A DNA stretch of 24,604 nt, from NCBI GenBank assembly GCA_905193085.1, contig CAJJNI010000008.1:1-24604 (forward strand), in the 5' to 3' direction. How positions within the stretch are numbered: the stretch's first letter is position 1; each line of letters begins with the position of its first letter. Origin of the DNA: an uncultured Lachnospiraceae bacterium. GTDB lineage: Bacteria > Bacillota > Clostridia > Lachnospirales > Lachnospiraceae. The translations under genes and the position numbers were made by a program. Positions 14,742 to 23,308 of this stretch are shown here, piece after piece. The notes under the pieces are model-generated. The model had not been told where the DNA came from. It did no database searches and saw only the letters and a program-made list of their open reading frames with translations.

Positions 14742-16409
14742 TTACGGCTTTAACTGCATGAGGTCAAGTTTTTCGCAAAGCTCCTTTAAATACTCTGTGA
14801 GTCTGGTGTTTTCATTATAATCTACCGGGCAGTCGATTATAACAGGAACTTTCTGCTTAAATGCTTCTATTAATGTCGGCTTTAACTCTTCGGCCTTTGT
14901 TATCCTATATCCTATTCCATGCATGCTTTCTGCAAATTTTACAAAATCAGGATTATCAAAATCAACAAAGAAATCGTCACCAAATCTGTCCTGCTGCTTC
15001 CATTTAATAAGACCATAACTATTATCATGAAATATTACTGTTACAAATGATATTCCGAGTCGTACAGCAGTTTCAAATTCCTGACAGTTCATCATGAATC
15101 CTCCGTCACCTGTTACAGCAAGAACATTCTTTTCAGGATATGTAAGCTTAGCTGCAATTGCGCCCGGAATTGCAATTCCCATTGAAGCAAATCCATTGGA
15201 AATTATGCAAGTGTTTGGTTCATAGCATCTGTAATGCCTTGCTATCCACATCTTATGTGCACCTACATCTGATATTAAAATATCGTCTCTTTTTAACACT
15301 TCTCTTATATCATAGAGAATTTTCTGAGGTTTCATCGGAAAGCTAAAGTCTGATTTGTAGCTCTGATACTCTTCTTCCATCATTTCTTTTATCTGTTCAA
15401 ACCGTTTATTTTCTTTTGTCTGTCCACATCTTTTCAAAATTCTGGTAAGTGCATCTGATATATCTCCGATTACTTCTATATCCGGCTGATACAATTTATT
15501 TATATGACTTCCTCTCGTATCAATATGTATAATTTTGTGGTTTCCGTCAGGATTCCACTTTCTCGGTGCAAATTCCACAAGGTCATATCCGATTGCAATT
15601 ACTAAATCTGCCTCTTTTAAAACAACATTCTGATAATCTTCCTGAGGAAGTCCTACCGTCCACATCGAATACGGATTATCATACGCCACTATGCCTTTTG
15701 CCATCATAGTATTTATTACCGGGATTTTAAGGTCATGTGAAAACTTATTTATCGCTGCAGAAGCATTATTTCTGACGGCTGCATGTCCGGCAAGTATTAC
15801 AGGTCTTTCTGACTGAAAAATCATTCCGGCAGCATCTTCAATACTGTCAACACACGCAAGCTCCTGTTTTCTTGAAACATGCCTTATTGGTGTTTTTGAA
15901 ATTTCATCTATAACTTCCATTCCTGCAACATTACACGGCAAATCAATGTGAGCTGCGCCCGGCTTCTCACTTTCCGCATATTTAAAGGCAATTCTTACTA
16001 TTTCGTTTACAGTATCAGGTCGTAAAATCTGCTTGCTTCTCTTTGTTATAGGCTCAAACATTTCTACCAAATCAAGATACTGATGTGAAGTAAGATGCAT
16101 TCTCTCTGTACCAACCTGACCTGTTATTGCAATAAGCGGTGCACCATCTGAATTGGCATCTGCAACACCTGTTACAAGATTCGTTGCTCCCGGACCAAGT
16201 GTTGCAAGACACACCCCGGCTTTTCCCGTAAGCCTTCCATAAACATCTGCCATAAAAGCAGCACCCTGCTCATGACGAACAGTAATAAATTTTATAGAAG
16301 AATTTGTCAGCGCTTTCATAACCTCGAGATTTTCTTCTCCAGGTATTCCAAAAATATATTTTACGCCTTCATTTTCAAGACATTTAACAAGAACTTCTGC
16401 TGCATTCAT
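14742..16409 (-). CDS. Acetolactate-synthase-like ThDP-dependent enzyme
   Basis: The 555-residue protein has the three-domain architecture of acetohydroxyacid synthase large subunits. The catalytic glutamate is E47 in VRHEQGAAFMADVYGRLTGK; LGPGATNLVTG follows. The ThDP/Mg motif runs from GDGG (434-437) to N463 in HDNSYGLI. It may condense two pyruvates into acetolactate, or pyruvate with another 2-oxoacid or aldehyde; specificity cannot be read here. No ilvN regulatory subunit or alsD is nearby. It is the last gene of the nine-gene operon, 14 bases after the AspDH-like gene, behind a GGGAG site. In that setting it could act on 2-oxoacids made by the operon's aminotransferases. It needs the thiamine diphosphate that the left end of the window helps make. 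Confidence 0.88.
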   Translation of the reverse strand: MNAAEVLVKCLENEGVKYIFGIPGEENLEVMKALTNSSIKFITVRHEQGAAFMADVYGRLTGKAGVCLATLGPGATNLVTGVADANSDGAPLIAITGQVGTERMHLTSHQYLDLVEMFEPITKRSKQILRPDTVNEIVRIAFKYAESEKPGAAHIDLPCNVAGMEVIDEISKTPIRHVSRKQELACVDSIEDAAGMIFQSERPVILAGHAAVRNNASAAINKFSHDLKIPVINTMMAKGIVAYDNPYSMWTVGLPQEDYQNVVLKEADLVIAIGYDLVEFAPRKWNPDGNHKIIHIDTRGSHINKLYQPDIEVIGDISDALTRILKRCGQTKENKRFEQIKEMMEEEYQSYKSDFSFPMKPQKILYDIREVLKRDDILISDVGAHKMWIARHYRCYEPNTCIISNGFASMGIAIPGAIAAKLTYPEKNVLAVTGDGGFMMNCQEFETAVRLGISFVTVIFHDNSYGLIKWKQQDRFGDDFFVDFDNPDFVKFAESMHGIGYRITKAEELKPTLIEAFKQKVPVIIDCPVDYNENTRLTEYLKELCEKLDLMQLKP

Positions 16410-16423
16410 AAGCCACTACTCCC

Positions 16424-17176
16424 TTAAATATATTTTATCTGTGCATATTCATCTATTATCTTGTGCATACTTGCCACTGCTGAATATGGTGTATACTTAC
16501 CTGTAACTCCTCCTGTTGCAAGACTGCTCACATCTATTTTGAAGTTGATGCCTTCTCCTTCTACATATATCAAATGTGTGTTAGTTGTAACTTCCGGGTC
16601 AGCAATTATTTTTGAATATGTTTTGTCAAATCCAAGTCCTGCAAGTGCAACGGTTGCATGAACATTTACATTGCGTGGAAATGCTTCACATGCACCTCTT
16701 GTACTTCCTTCATAAACAACCTCATATTTATCAGATGCAAGACCAAGACTTTTTGGACTTTTAATAGTCTCTATTGTTACTTTATTTAAAATTCTGCGTC
16801 CTGCAGATATTCCATCTATTGCAATCACGGCACCATGAGGAAGATAAATAGTCTTTTTATATTTCTTCGCAAGCTCAAGTGCATGTTTATAAAACTCTTC
16901 ATCTGCAAATGCTGTTACTGAAAATACCATAAGATTACTGTGCTTTAATATAACATCTATATTTTCCTTTAAAACAGAAGCCATTGCTGCCTCAACAACC
17001 AAATCTGTTCCTTCTAAAATTTCATCATTTAAACTGTCATTAATTTGCAGATTGCTGTTTTCAGATTTAAAATACGGGTCACATATAAATGAGATTCCAT
17101 GCTCTTTTTCCTCAAGTAAATCATCAAGCATAGCTTTTCCAATTTTTCCGCACCCTAAAAAACCTATATTTTTCAT
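16424..17176 (-). CDS. Aspartate-dehydrogenase-like amino-acid dehydrogenase (NadX family)
   Basis: A 250-residue NAD(P)-dependent protein with GFLGCGKIGKAM at the N-terminus, DLVVEAAM, LPHGAVIAIDGI (112-123), and STRGACEAFPRNVNVHATVALAGLG (described in part: STRGACEAFPRN then VNVHATVALAG), followed by a histidine at 201 in TNTHLIYVEG. These match the DUF108/L-aspartate dehydrogenase fold, which interconverts amino acids and imino/oxo acids. No nadA or nadB is present, so a role in NAD synthesis is not supported by context. It more likely reduces or oxidises an operon-specific amino acid. It lies 12 bases after the class I aminotransferase. The length is slightly short of or equal to the family norm. 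Confidence 0.82.
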   Translation of the reverse strand: MKNIGFLGCGKIGKAMLDDLLEEKEHGISFICDPYFKSENSNLQINDSLNDEILEGTDLVVEAAMASVLKENIDVILKHSNLMVFSVTAFADEEFYKHALELAKKYKKTIYLPHGAVIAIDGISAGRRILNKVTIETIKSPKSLGLASDKYEVVYEGSTRGACEAFPRNVNVHATVALAGLGFDKTYSKIIADPEVTTNTHLIYVEGEGINFKIDVSSLATGGVTGKYTPYSAVASMHKIIDEYAQIKYI

Positions 17177-17188
17177 ATTGCACCCTTC

Positions 17189-18400
17189 CTATCTGTATCG
17201 CTCAATTATTTGCAATGTTCTTACAATTGCATCATGCGCTTTCTTTGCGTCCTGTGAAAAGTTAAGGCGGAAACAGTCTGTAAACTGTGGTCCAAATTCA
17301 GTTCCCGGTGTAACGGTAACTGCAGCCTGCATTCTTAAGATTTTTGTAAAATCTTTAATATCAACTTTAAGACCTTCAACACGAGGGAATATGTAACTTC
17401 CACCTTCTGTTGGACGAACTGTAATTCCGGCTGCACTGTTAAATAAACCTAACAAATCATCACGAATTGCCTGGTGTGCTGCAACTCTTTCTTTCATAAA
17501 GCCTTCCGGTTCGTGAAACCATGTTGCAAATACTGACTGGTTATATCCTGCACATCTGAGCGATACAATCGCCTGTAATTTTTCCATTCTTGTTATCAGC
17601 TTAGGTGAACCAAATGCAGCTCCAAGTCTGAAACCACTTAATGATTCTGTTTTTGATGGTCCGATAATTGTAATAAGATTATCCGGATTAACTATATTCT
17701 GGGCTCTTAAATGGGTATATGGGTGATTGTCAAATATCTGTCTTGAATAAAGTTCATCTACAATTACTGTTGCCCCATATTTTTCTGCAAGTTTTGCAAT
17801 TTCAATAATTTCATCTCTTGAATAAATTACACCTGTCGGATTGTTCGGGTTAGAGAACTGAAACAATTTAACTCCATCTTTAAATGCCTGCTCTAACTGT
17901 TCAAGATTAAGTCCAGCTCTGTCTGTATATTTCATATAGTCCATGTTAATTGGAACTAACTCACCATCAAAAAATTCTACAAGCTTACGGTTTGCAAAAT
18001 AATCCGGCTCAACAATTGCAACTTTATCACCTCTGCCAATAACAGAACCCATTGCAAGAAATAAAGCACCCTGTGTTCCGGGTGTTAAAATAAGTTCATC
18101 TGATGCATTAACCGGTGCTCCTGTAAATTCAGATAAATCCAATGCCAGCTGTTCACGAATAAAATCTTTTCCACGATATTCTGTATAAGCCTGAGCACCG
18201 CCTTTTTTGTAACCTTCAGCAAATTTATCAAATGCTCCCGGAGTTGGTACAAATGCATCAACATCACCATGTGAAAAATCAACCGGAATACCTTCTATTT
18301 TATCTCCAATAAGTTTTAAATTACTGACGCTCTGTCTTACTTCCTGTCCCGGTGCGTTATCTACACCTAACTTTGCAAATTTTTCTGTTATATAATCCAT
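17189..18400 (-). CDS. Class I/II PLP aminotransferase
   Basis: A 403-residue fold-type I aminotransferase. NPNNPTG (184-190), VDELYSRQ (214-221), the PLP lysine K250 in GPSKTESLSGFRLG, and FRLNFS near the C-terminus with the carboxylate-binding arginine are all present. It swaps amino groups between an amino acid and a 2-oxo acid; substrate is not readable. It is different from the AlaA-like protein at 3226-4737. AGGAGG precedes the ATG. A 78-base gap separates it from the class V gene, the largest gap in the operon and a possible boundary between two gene groups, though no clear promoter or terminator is seen there. Confidence 0.9.
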   Translation of the reverse strand: MDYITEKFAKLGVDNAPGQEVRQSVSNLKLIGDKIEGIPVDFSHGDVDAFVPTPGAFDKFAEGYKKGGAQAYTEYRGKDFIREQLALDLSEFTGAPVNASDELILTPGTQGALFLAMGSVIGRGDKVAIVEPDYFANRKLVEFFDGELVPINMDYMKYTDRAGLNLEQLEQAFKDGVKLFQFSNPNNPTGVIYSRDEIIEIAKLAEKYGATVIVDELYSRQIFDNHPYTHLRAQNIVNPDNLITIIGPSKTESLSGFRLGAAFGSPKLITRMEKLQAIVSLRCAGYNQSVFATWFHEPEGFMKERVAAHQAIRDDLLGLFNSAAGITVRPTEGGSYIFPRVEGLKVDIKDFTKILRMQAAVTVTPGTEFGPQFTDCFRLNFSQDAKKAHDAIVRTLQIIERYR

Positions 18401-18478
18401 AATCCATTCCTCCTATATATCGTGCATTGTAAATCTCAATTCTTTATGTGCACATTTATAACACAAGCTGCATTAATC

Positions 18479-19555
18479 TTATTTTTCAAGCTCTTCTATT
18501 ACCTTTTCTGCCGCATACAGAAATGCTGCTATATCTGTTTTTGCAACATAACCCATCGTTCCAACACGGAATGTTGTATCATGAAGCTCTGCCTGTCCAT
18601 TGTAAATCTGTATACCGTATTCTTCTGCAAGTTTCGATACAAACTGCGGGCTTTTTTCATAATAAAATGTATTAACTGATTTAGAGGCATACGAAGTATC
18701 TTTTGCATATAATTTAATGCCAAGCTTTGAAAGGCCGGCTACAACCATTTCTGATAATTCTGTATTTCTTGCAATTACATTATCTATGCCTTCTTCCACA
18801 ATCATTTTTACACTTTCATTAAGACCTATTATCGAATAAATTGCAGGTGTCCACGGATGCTGTCCGTTTCTGCCAAAATCTCTTGCTTTCTTTAAATCAA
18901 GATAGAATTTAGGAAGTGTTGAACTTTCTGTTGCTTTCCATGCTTTTTCACTGAGACATATTACTGCTGTTCCCGGTGCACCCATCAGTGCTTTCTGCGA
19001 ACTTGCAAAAGCTATGTCAACATTCCACTCATCGAATGCAAATTCCAATGCCCCGATTCCGCTTACTGTATCTACGCACAGCAGTGCATTTGTGTCTTTT
19101 AATGCATTTCCAAATGCTTTTATATCACTTGTGACACCTGTAGCACTTTCATTATGAACAACAAATACTCCCTTTGTATTCTCTGTTACTTTTGCCATTA
19201 CTTCATCTACTGTTGCTACTTCTCCATTTGGTTTTTCAACCCGGATTACATTAAGTCCAAAGGCTTCTGCCATATCTGCCATTCTGCGACTGAATACACC
19301 AATTACAACAACTACTACTTCATCTCCTGCACTAAAACAGTTCTGTATAGCAGCTTCCATAGCGGCAGTTCCTGAACCGGTTAAAACAATAACATCCTGT
19401 TCTGTTTTAAATACTTTCTTTAAATTTTCATTTAATTCTTTTGTTATATCTTCAAATTCTTTAGACCTGTGAAAAATAATCTGACGGTCCATAGCTTTTA
19501 TTTCTCTTTCCGGAATTGCTGTAGGTCCTGCCATAAGCATTATGTTTTTCTTCAT
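18479..19555 (-). CDS. Class V aminotransferase (alanine-glyoxylate / serine-pyruvate type)
   Basis: A 358-residue protein starting MAGPTAIPERE, as in alanine-glyoxylate, serine-pyruvate and ureidoglycine-glyoxylate aminotransferases. It shows LTGSGTAAMEAA (58-69), HNESATGV (134-141), CVDTVSGIGA with the PLP aspartate (160-169), and SSQKALMG with PLP lysine K188. Any member of this family could fit; glyoxylate, pyruvate or hydroxypyruvate acceptors are typical. Its ATG overlaps the stop of the preceding M29-like gene (TAATG), so the two are translationally coupled and probably made in similar amounts. Confidence 0.9.
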   Translation of the reverse strand: MKKNIMLMAGPTAIPEREIKAMDRQIIFHRSKEFEDITKELNENLKKVFKTEQDVIVLTGSGTAAMEAAIQNCFSAGDEVVVVVIGVFSRRMADMAEAFGLNVIRVEKPNGEVATVDEVMAKVTENTKGVFVVHNESATGVTSDIKAFGNALKDTNALLCVDTVSGIGALEFAFDEWNVDIAFASSQKALMGAPGTAVICLSEKAWKATESSTLPKFYLDLKKARDFGRNGQHPWTPAIYSIIGLNESVKMIVEEGIDNVIARNTELSEMVVAGLSKLGIKLYAKDTSYASKSVNTFYYEKSPQFVSKLAEEYGIQIYNGQAELHDTTFRVGTMGYVAKTDIAAFLYAAEKVIEELEK

Positions 19556-20529
19556 TAAACTTCCTCCAGTCTGCCATCTTTTATAACAATTTTTCCATCA
19601 ATTTCTACAGTTGCACTTCTGTATACACAGTCAATATGTACCGAAGCTTCATTTACACCACCCTGGTCAGCATTGTGTCCAAATCCAAAATGACATGTTC
19701 CATAAGCACCTTCATCTTCAAGCATTGAACCTTTAAGTGTTGCCTTATCATTCATTCCGATTCCAAATTCTGCCAGTGTATTATTGTTAGGATTTTCAGA
19801 AATTTTTAAAAGCTTTTCAAATTCCGCTGCTTCTTTTCCGCCTTTAAATTCTGTTATTTTTCCATCTTTAATTGTTAATGTAACAGGGGTTGTTACAACT
19901 CCGATTTCCGGCATCGGAATACTTCCATCAACAACGACTACTCCCTGTGTCATATTTTCTATTGGAGAAACATTAACTTCGATATTCGGAGGTGACCCCC
20001 ATGTTCCGCTTGTTCTGCATACACCTGATACTTCATTTCCAACTCTTCCTTCACAATGTATATGAATATCTGTACCGGCTTTTGTAGTAATATGTATCTG
20101 GTGGGCTTCTGTCAGAATAAATTTAAGCCTTTCAACTTTTTCATAAATACCAAGAAAATCAGCATCTAATGCTCCGCCCATCATCATTTCTCTTGTATAA
20201 TCAGGCATGCTTATAAATCTTGCTCCATTTTCATTAGCCTTAATTCTTGCATTGGAATGTGAAAGTGAAAATCTTGTCGGAGCAAAAATAACATCAGCAC
20301 CAAGCATTGCCTTTGCAATTGCTTCTGTCGGTTCTTCTCCATGTGTAGACCTCGGTTCCATTATGCAGATGCTGTATTCAGCACCAACACTTTTTACCGC
20401 ATAAGCTAATGCTTTTGCTATATCTATATTATCTGTATCACACACTATAAGCGCCTTTTCATCCGGCTTTAATCCTGCATTTACATTTACAAGATTTAAT
20501 GCTCCATGAAGCATCTGTAAATCCTTCAT
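19555..20529 (-). CDS. M29-aminopeptidase-like metalloprotein
   Basis: A 324-residue protein matching the thermophilic aminopeptidase (M29) / dihydroxypyridine-dioxygenase-like fold. The C-terminal metal-ligand region is intact: AEFGIGMN with Glu, MLEDEGAYGTCHFGFGHN with Glu and His, and SVHIDCVY with His and Asp. The first third has an alpha/beta pattern (ALIVCDTD, GADVIFAPT). It may hydrolyse a peptide-like or amide bond. The NicX-like oxygenase reading is unlikely in a probable anaerobe. The ATG at 20529 is chosen over GTG 20538 because AGAGG is 8 bases before the ATG. It is coupled to the class V aminotransferase. Confidence 0.8.
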   Translation of the reverse strand: MKDLQMLHGALNLVNVNAGLKPDEKALIVCDTDNIDIAKALAYAVKSVGAEYSICIMEPRSTHGEEPTEAIAKAMLGADVIFAPTRFSLSHSNARIKANENGARFISMPDYTREMMMGGALDADFLGIYEKVERLKFILTEAHQIHITTKAGTDIHIHCEGRVGNEVSGVCRTSGTWGSPPNIEVNVSPIENMTQGVVVVDGSIPMPEIGVVTTPVTLTIKDGKITEFKGGKEAAEFEKLLKISENPNNNTLAEFGIGMNDKATLKGSMLEDEGAYGTCHFGFGHNADQGGVNEASVHIDCVYRSATVEIDGKIVIKDGRLEEV

Positions 20530-20557
20530 ATATGTCACCTCTTATTTTCGTATTTTT

Positions 20558-21157
20558 TCATTTTACAAAGCCAAATTTTTCTGTTACTATCTGTGCAAGT
20601 ATTCTTGCTGTTCCCTCCACACCCAAAAGACCACTGTCTATCATCACATCTTTATGCTCCGGGTCATCAGGCAGAAATTTTGCAAAATTCTTATGATATG
20701 AAATTCTTGCTTTATCTACTTTATTTATCATTGTTTTAGCTTCTTCTCTTTTCATATGAAGAATATCTATACAGTTTCTTAACCGTGTTTCGTAGTTTGA
20801 ATAAATATATACATTTATATTATTTTTCTTATCTTGTAGAATATAATCTGAACATCTTCCTACAATAATGCACGATTCTTTATCTGCAATATCTTTTATT
20901 ATTTTTACCTGTTCATTAAAAATTTCATTCTGGGTATCTGTAGTTCCCATTCCGAGAGGATATCCCATCTGAAAGAATGCTGATTTTGCGCTTTCCTCCG
21001 CATCACTGATTAAAGATACGGGAAGTCCCATTTTCTTTGCAGTCGCTTCAACGATATCGCGGTCGTAATACTCAATTTCAAGCATCTCTGAAAGGCACTT
21101 TGCTATAGGTCTTCCAAGACTTCCAAACTGTCTTGTAATTGTTACTGAATAACTCAT
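20558..21157 (-). CDS. Cytidylate-kinase-like protein
   Basis: A 199-residue P-loop protein of the cytidylate-kinase-like family. SVTITRQFGSLGRPIAKCLSE replaces the classical Walker A, IEYYDRDIVE follows, and CIIVGRCSDYIL precedes a lid-like region (YSNYETRLRN). Proteins of this family are widespread in Firmicutes and mostly uncharacterised; phosphorylation of a small alcohol or nucleotide is plausible but unproven. The ATG at 21157 has AAGGAGAGG before it, whereas the open frame upstream has no ribosome site. It sits between the DegT-like and M29-like genes with gaps of 13 and 28 bases, so it clearly belongs to the operon. It may phosphorylate an intermediate. Confidence 0.8.
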   Translation of the reverse strand: MSYSVTITRQFGSLGRPIAKCLSEMLEIEYYDRDIVEATAKKMGLPVSLISDAEESAKSAFFQMGYPLGMGTTDTQNEIFNEQVKIIKDIADKESCIIVGRCSDYILQDKKNNINVYIYSNYETRLRNCIDILHMKREEAKTMINKVDKARISYHKNFAKFLPDDPEHKDVMIDSGLLGVEGTARILAQIVTEKFGFVK

Positions 21158-21170
21158 ACTAATCCTCTCC

Positions 21171-22283
21171 TTACATTGTTTTAAAAAACTCACTTATAGT
21201 CTGATATATATAATCCATGTCTTCTTTATCATAACGCTGGTCTGTCTGAATCATCAGACTGTGTTCTGAAATGTACGCAGCCTGTTCTGACGGTGTATAA
21301 TACTGCGTTGCCAGCTGCCACTGAATTTCTCCAACAATCATGTGCTGTGCAAGGAAATTATACAATTTTTCTCTTTCCTCTGTCTCTATCAGAAGACCAA
21401 ATGGTACAAATGTGTTGTCCCCCGGCAGTTTTTTACTTTTCATTGTTATACCCGGAATTTCTTTAAGCCGGTCATACAGATAACGATAATTTTCACATCT
21501 TTTTCTGACTGCTTCTTCAATGTCGCATTTTTCAAGTATGATTCTTGAACACTCTGTTATTTTTCTTGGATTAAAATCTATGTATCTTGATTTGTTTGCA
21601 TCTTTTTCCATCTGAAGATAAGGGGCTATGTCTGTTATCGTTCCTTTTTCATAACAACATTTAAGAAGCGAAAGCTCCATCTGTTTTACAATAGATGCAT
21701 CTTCATCTTCCGTTATATCAGGCATATCAAATGCTGCGTCATTTCTCGCTGCTGCAATTCCGCCATCTGCAATCGGAAACCATTTTCTTACACTCGATAC
21801 AACATAATCGCCAAATCCGATTCTTAAATTTTTGCCACAAAGAAGTGTCTGCGTTAAATCTTCTACTATAACAAGATTATATTTATCTGCCAGCTGCTTT
21901 ATTTTATCTACAGTTTCCTGTAAATGCGGTACTCCAAAATAATGTATTATATACAGCACCTTTGTTTTTTTTGTAATCTTAGACTCTAAATCCTCTAAAT
22001 CAATATTTAAGTTTTCATCGGTTTTATAAAATTTAAATGCTGCATGCACTGCTTCAACTGCATTTATTACCGAAATACAATTATATTCGGGAAGCAGAAC
22101 CTCTTCATCTTCTTTTAGTTTTATTCCATATTTAAATACATAGGTTGTAGCAGTTCTGCCATTATTTGTGAGCACTTTTCTTTTATAATTTTCCTCAGTA
22201 TCAAAACGAAGCTTAAATTCTTTCCGTTTCTTATCTGAGTAAAATGTGCTTAAATCTACTGCAAACATTCCACCTCTTATCAT
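21171..22283 (-). CDS. DegT/DnrJ/EryC1-like PLP aminotransferase
   Basis: About 370 residues with the DegT fold: NGRTATTYVFKYG near the N-terminus, LLPEYNCISV, IIHYFGVPH, the PLP-contacting VEDLTQTLL (Asp and Gln in place), and SSVRKWFPIADGG with the PLP lysine. Such enzymes aminate keto sugars or cyclitols; next to a Gfo/Idh/MocA dehydrogenase this gives an oxidise-then-aminate pair, as in kanosamine-type and aminocyclitol pathways. That use is inference. The frame is open back to a GTG at 22292 overlapping the ureohydrolase stop (GTGA). The ATG at 22283 is preferred because GCGG lies 8 bases before it; an ATG at 22268 is possible but GAGGTG is too close to it. Confidence 0.82.
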   Translation of the reverse strand: MIRGGMFAVDLSTFYSDKKRKEFKLRFDTEENYKRKVLTNNGRTATTYVFKYGIKLKEDEEVLLPEYNCISVINAVEAVHAAFKFYKTDENLNIDLEDLESKITKKTKVLYIIHYFGVPHLQETVDKIKQLADKYNLVIVEDLTQTLLCGKNLRIGFGDYVVSSVRKWFPIADGGIAAARNDAAFDMPDITEDEDASIVKQMELSLLKCCYEKGTITDIAPYLQMEKDANKSRYIDFNPRKITECSRIILEKCDIEEAVRKRCENYRYLYDRLKEIPGITMKSKKLPGDNTFVPFGLLIETEEREKLYNFLAQHMIVGEIQWQLATQYYTPSEQAAYISEHSLMIQTDQRYDKEDMDYIYQTISEFFKTM

Positions 22284-22288
22284 TTTAA

Positions 22289-23293
22289 TCACCGCTTTTC
22301 TGTCTTCTCAAATAATCTTGGTTTTAAAAATGAGATAAGGGTAGTTGCCGCTAACCTTGCAGTGTTTCCTGTCGCATCAAGATTTGGTGCAACTTCTACT
22401 ATGTCAATTCCTTTTACCTTATCATTTTCTGAAATAGCGTCAGCCGCCTCTAACAACTGAACTGCTGTTATTCCGCCATAAATATATGAACCTGTTCCTG
22501 CGGAGTAAGCCTGGTCTACCACATCTATGTCTATCGTCACATATATGCAGTCGCAGCCGTCCCCTGCAATATCACAGGCTTTTTTCATTACTTCTGTCAT
22601 TGTGTCTTTATTTATGTCATTTATGGTAAACATTGTACCGCCGCCATTTTTCACATAGTTATACGGTTCAATTCCCGTTGTTCCATTTAATCCAACCCAT
22701 ACCATATTTTTGAGTGAAACAGATTCAAGCTCACTTATTCTTCTTGCAGGTGAGCCATGATAATATTTTCCCCATGTGTCATTTTCATTATAGGCATCAA
22801 GATGTGAGTCAATATGTATGTATCCAATTTTTGGTTTTCTGTTCAGATGTTTTTCCATTCCTTTTTCAAAACCAACCATACACGGATATGTTATATAGTG
22901 GTCTCCTCCCAGAATTACAGGAATTGCACCTTTGGACACTACTTTATCAACTTCATCTGCAATGCTGTCGGTTGTCTTCTTAATATCTCCCGGATAAACT
23001 CTTGCATCTCCGGTATCAAAAAGCATGTCCTGCTCTTCGTATTTATATCTGACACCACTGCACACATCTATAACTTCTTTGTCGATTGCACTGAAATGAT
23101 ATATGTAATGTGCTGATTCTTCTCTTATGCTTTTCGGTGCATATCGCGCTCCCGGTCTTGTACCTAATGTTGTATCAAACGGTGCTCCAATTACCGCATA
23201 CTCACCTTCTTTTATATCATCTCTTGATTTTATATCCGCTCTTATAAATGTAGAAATTCCTGAAAATGATGGATAAATTGTTTCACTCTTCAT
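22289..23293 (-). CDS. Agmatinase/arginase-family ureohydrolase
   Basis: A 334-residue ureohydrolase. All six manganese ligands are visible: H132 in LGGDH, D162, H164 and D166 in IHIDSHLDAY, and D255 and D257 in TIDIDVVD. GTRPGARYAPKSIR (44-57) matches the family N-terminus. The usual Asp-Pro after the last motif is Asp-Gln (DVVDQAYSAGTG), which together with the substrate loop suggests a guanidino compound other than arginine. The family hydrolyses guanidino groups to urea and an amine, or formimino groups as in HutG. No spermidine genes are near, so a polyamine role is not supported by context. It begins 15 bases after the Gfo gene, and its stop nearly touches the DegT start. Confidence 0.88.
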   Translation of the reverse strand: MKSETIYPSFSGISTFIRADIKSRDDIKEGEYAVIGAPFDTTLGTRPGARYAPKSIREESAHYIYHFSAIDKEVIDVCSGVRYKYEEQDMLFDTGDARVYPGDIKKTTDSIADEVDKVVSKGAIPVILGGDHYITYPCMVGFEKGMEKHLNRKPKIGYIHIDSHLDAYNENDTWGKYYHGSPARRISELESVSLKNMVWVGLNGTTGIEPYNYVKNGGGTMFTINDINKDTMTEVMKKACDIAGDGCDCIYVTIDIDVVDQAYSAGTGSYIYGGITAVQLLEAADAISENDKVKGIDIVEVAPNLDATGNTARLAATTLISFLKPRLFEKTEKR

Positions 23294-23308
23294 AATGTAT
23301 CAACCTTT

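Noticed and set aside
14742..16409. Branched-chain amino-acid acetolactate synthase IlvB
   Set aside because: No ilvN, ilvC or leu genes and no T-box leader; the operon context points elsewhere, so only the family is named.
16424..17176. NAD biosynthesis gene (nadX role)
   Set aside because: Fold and motifs fit, but nadA, nadB or nadC are absent and the neighbours are aminotransferases.
19555..20529. 2,5-dihydroxypyridine dioxygenase
   Set aside because: The fold is shared, but an oxygen-dependent ring cleavage has no partner genes here and the organism looks anaerobic; M29-like is the safer name.
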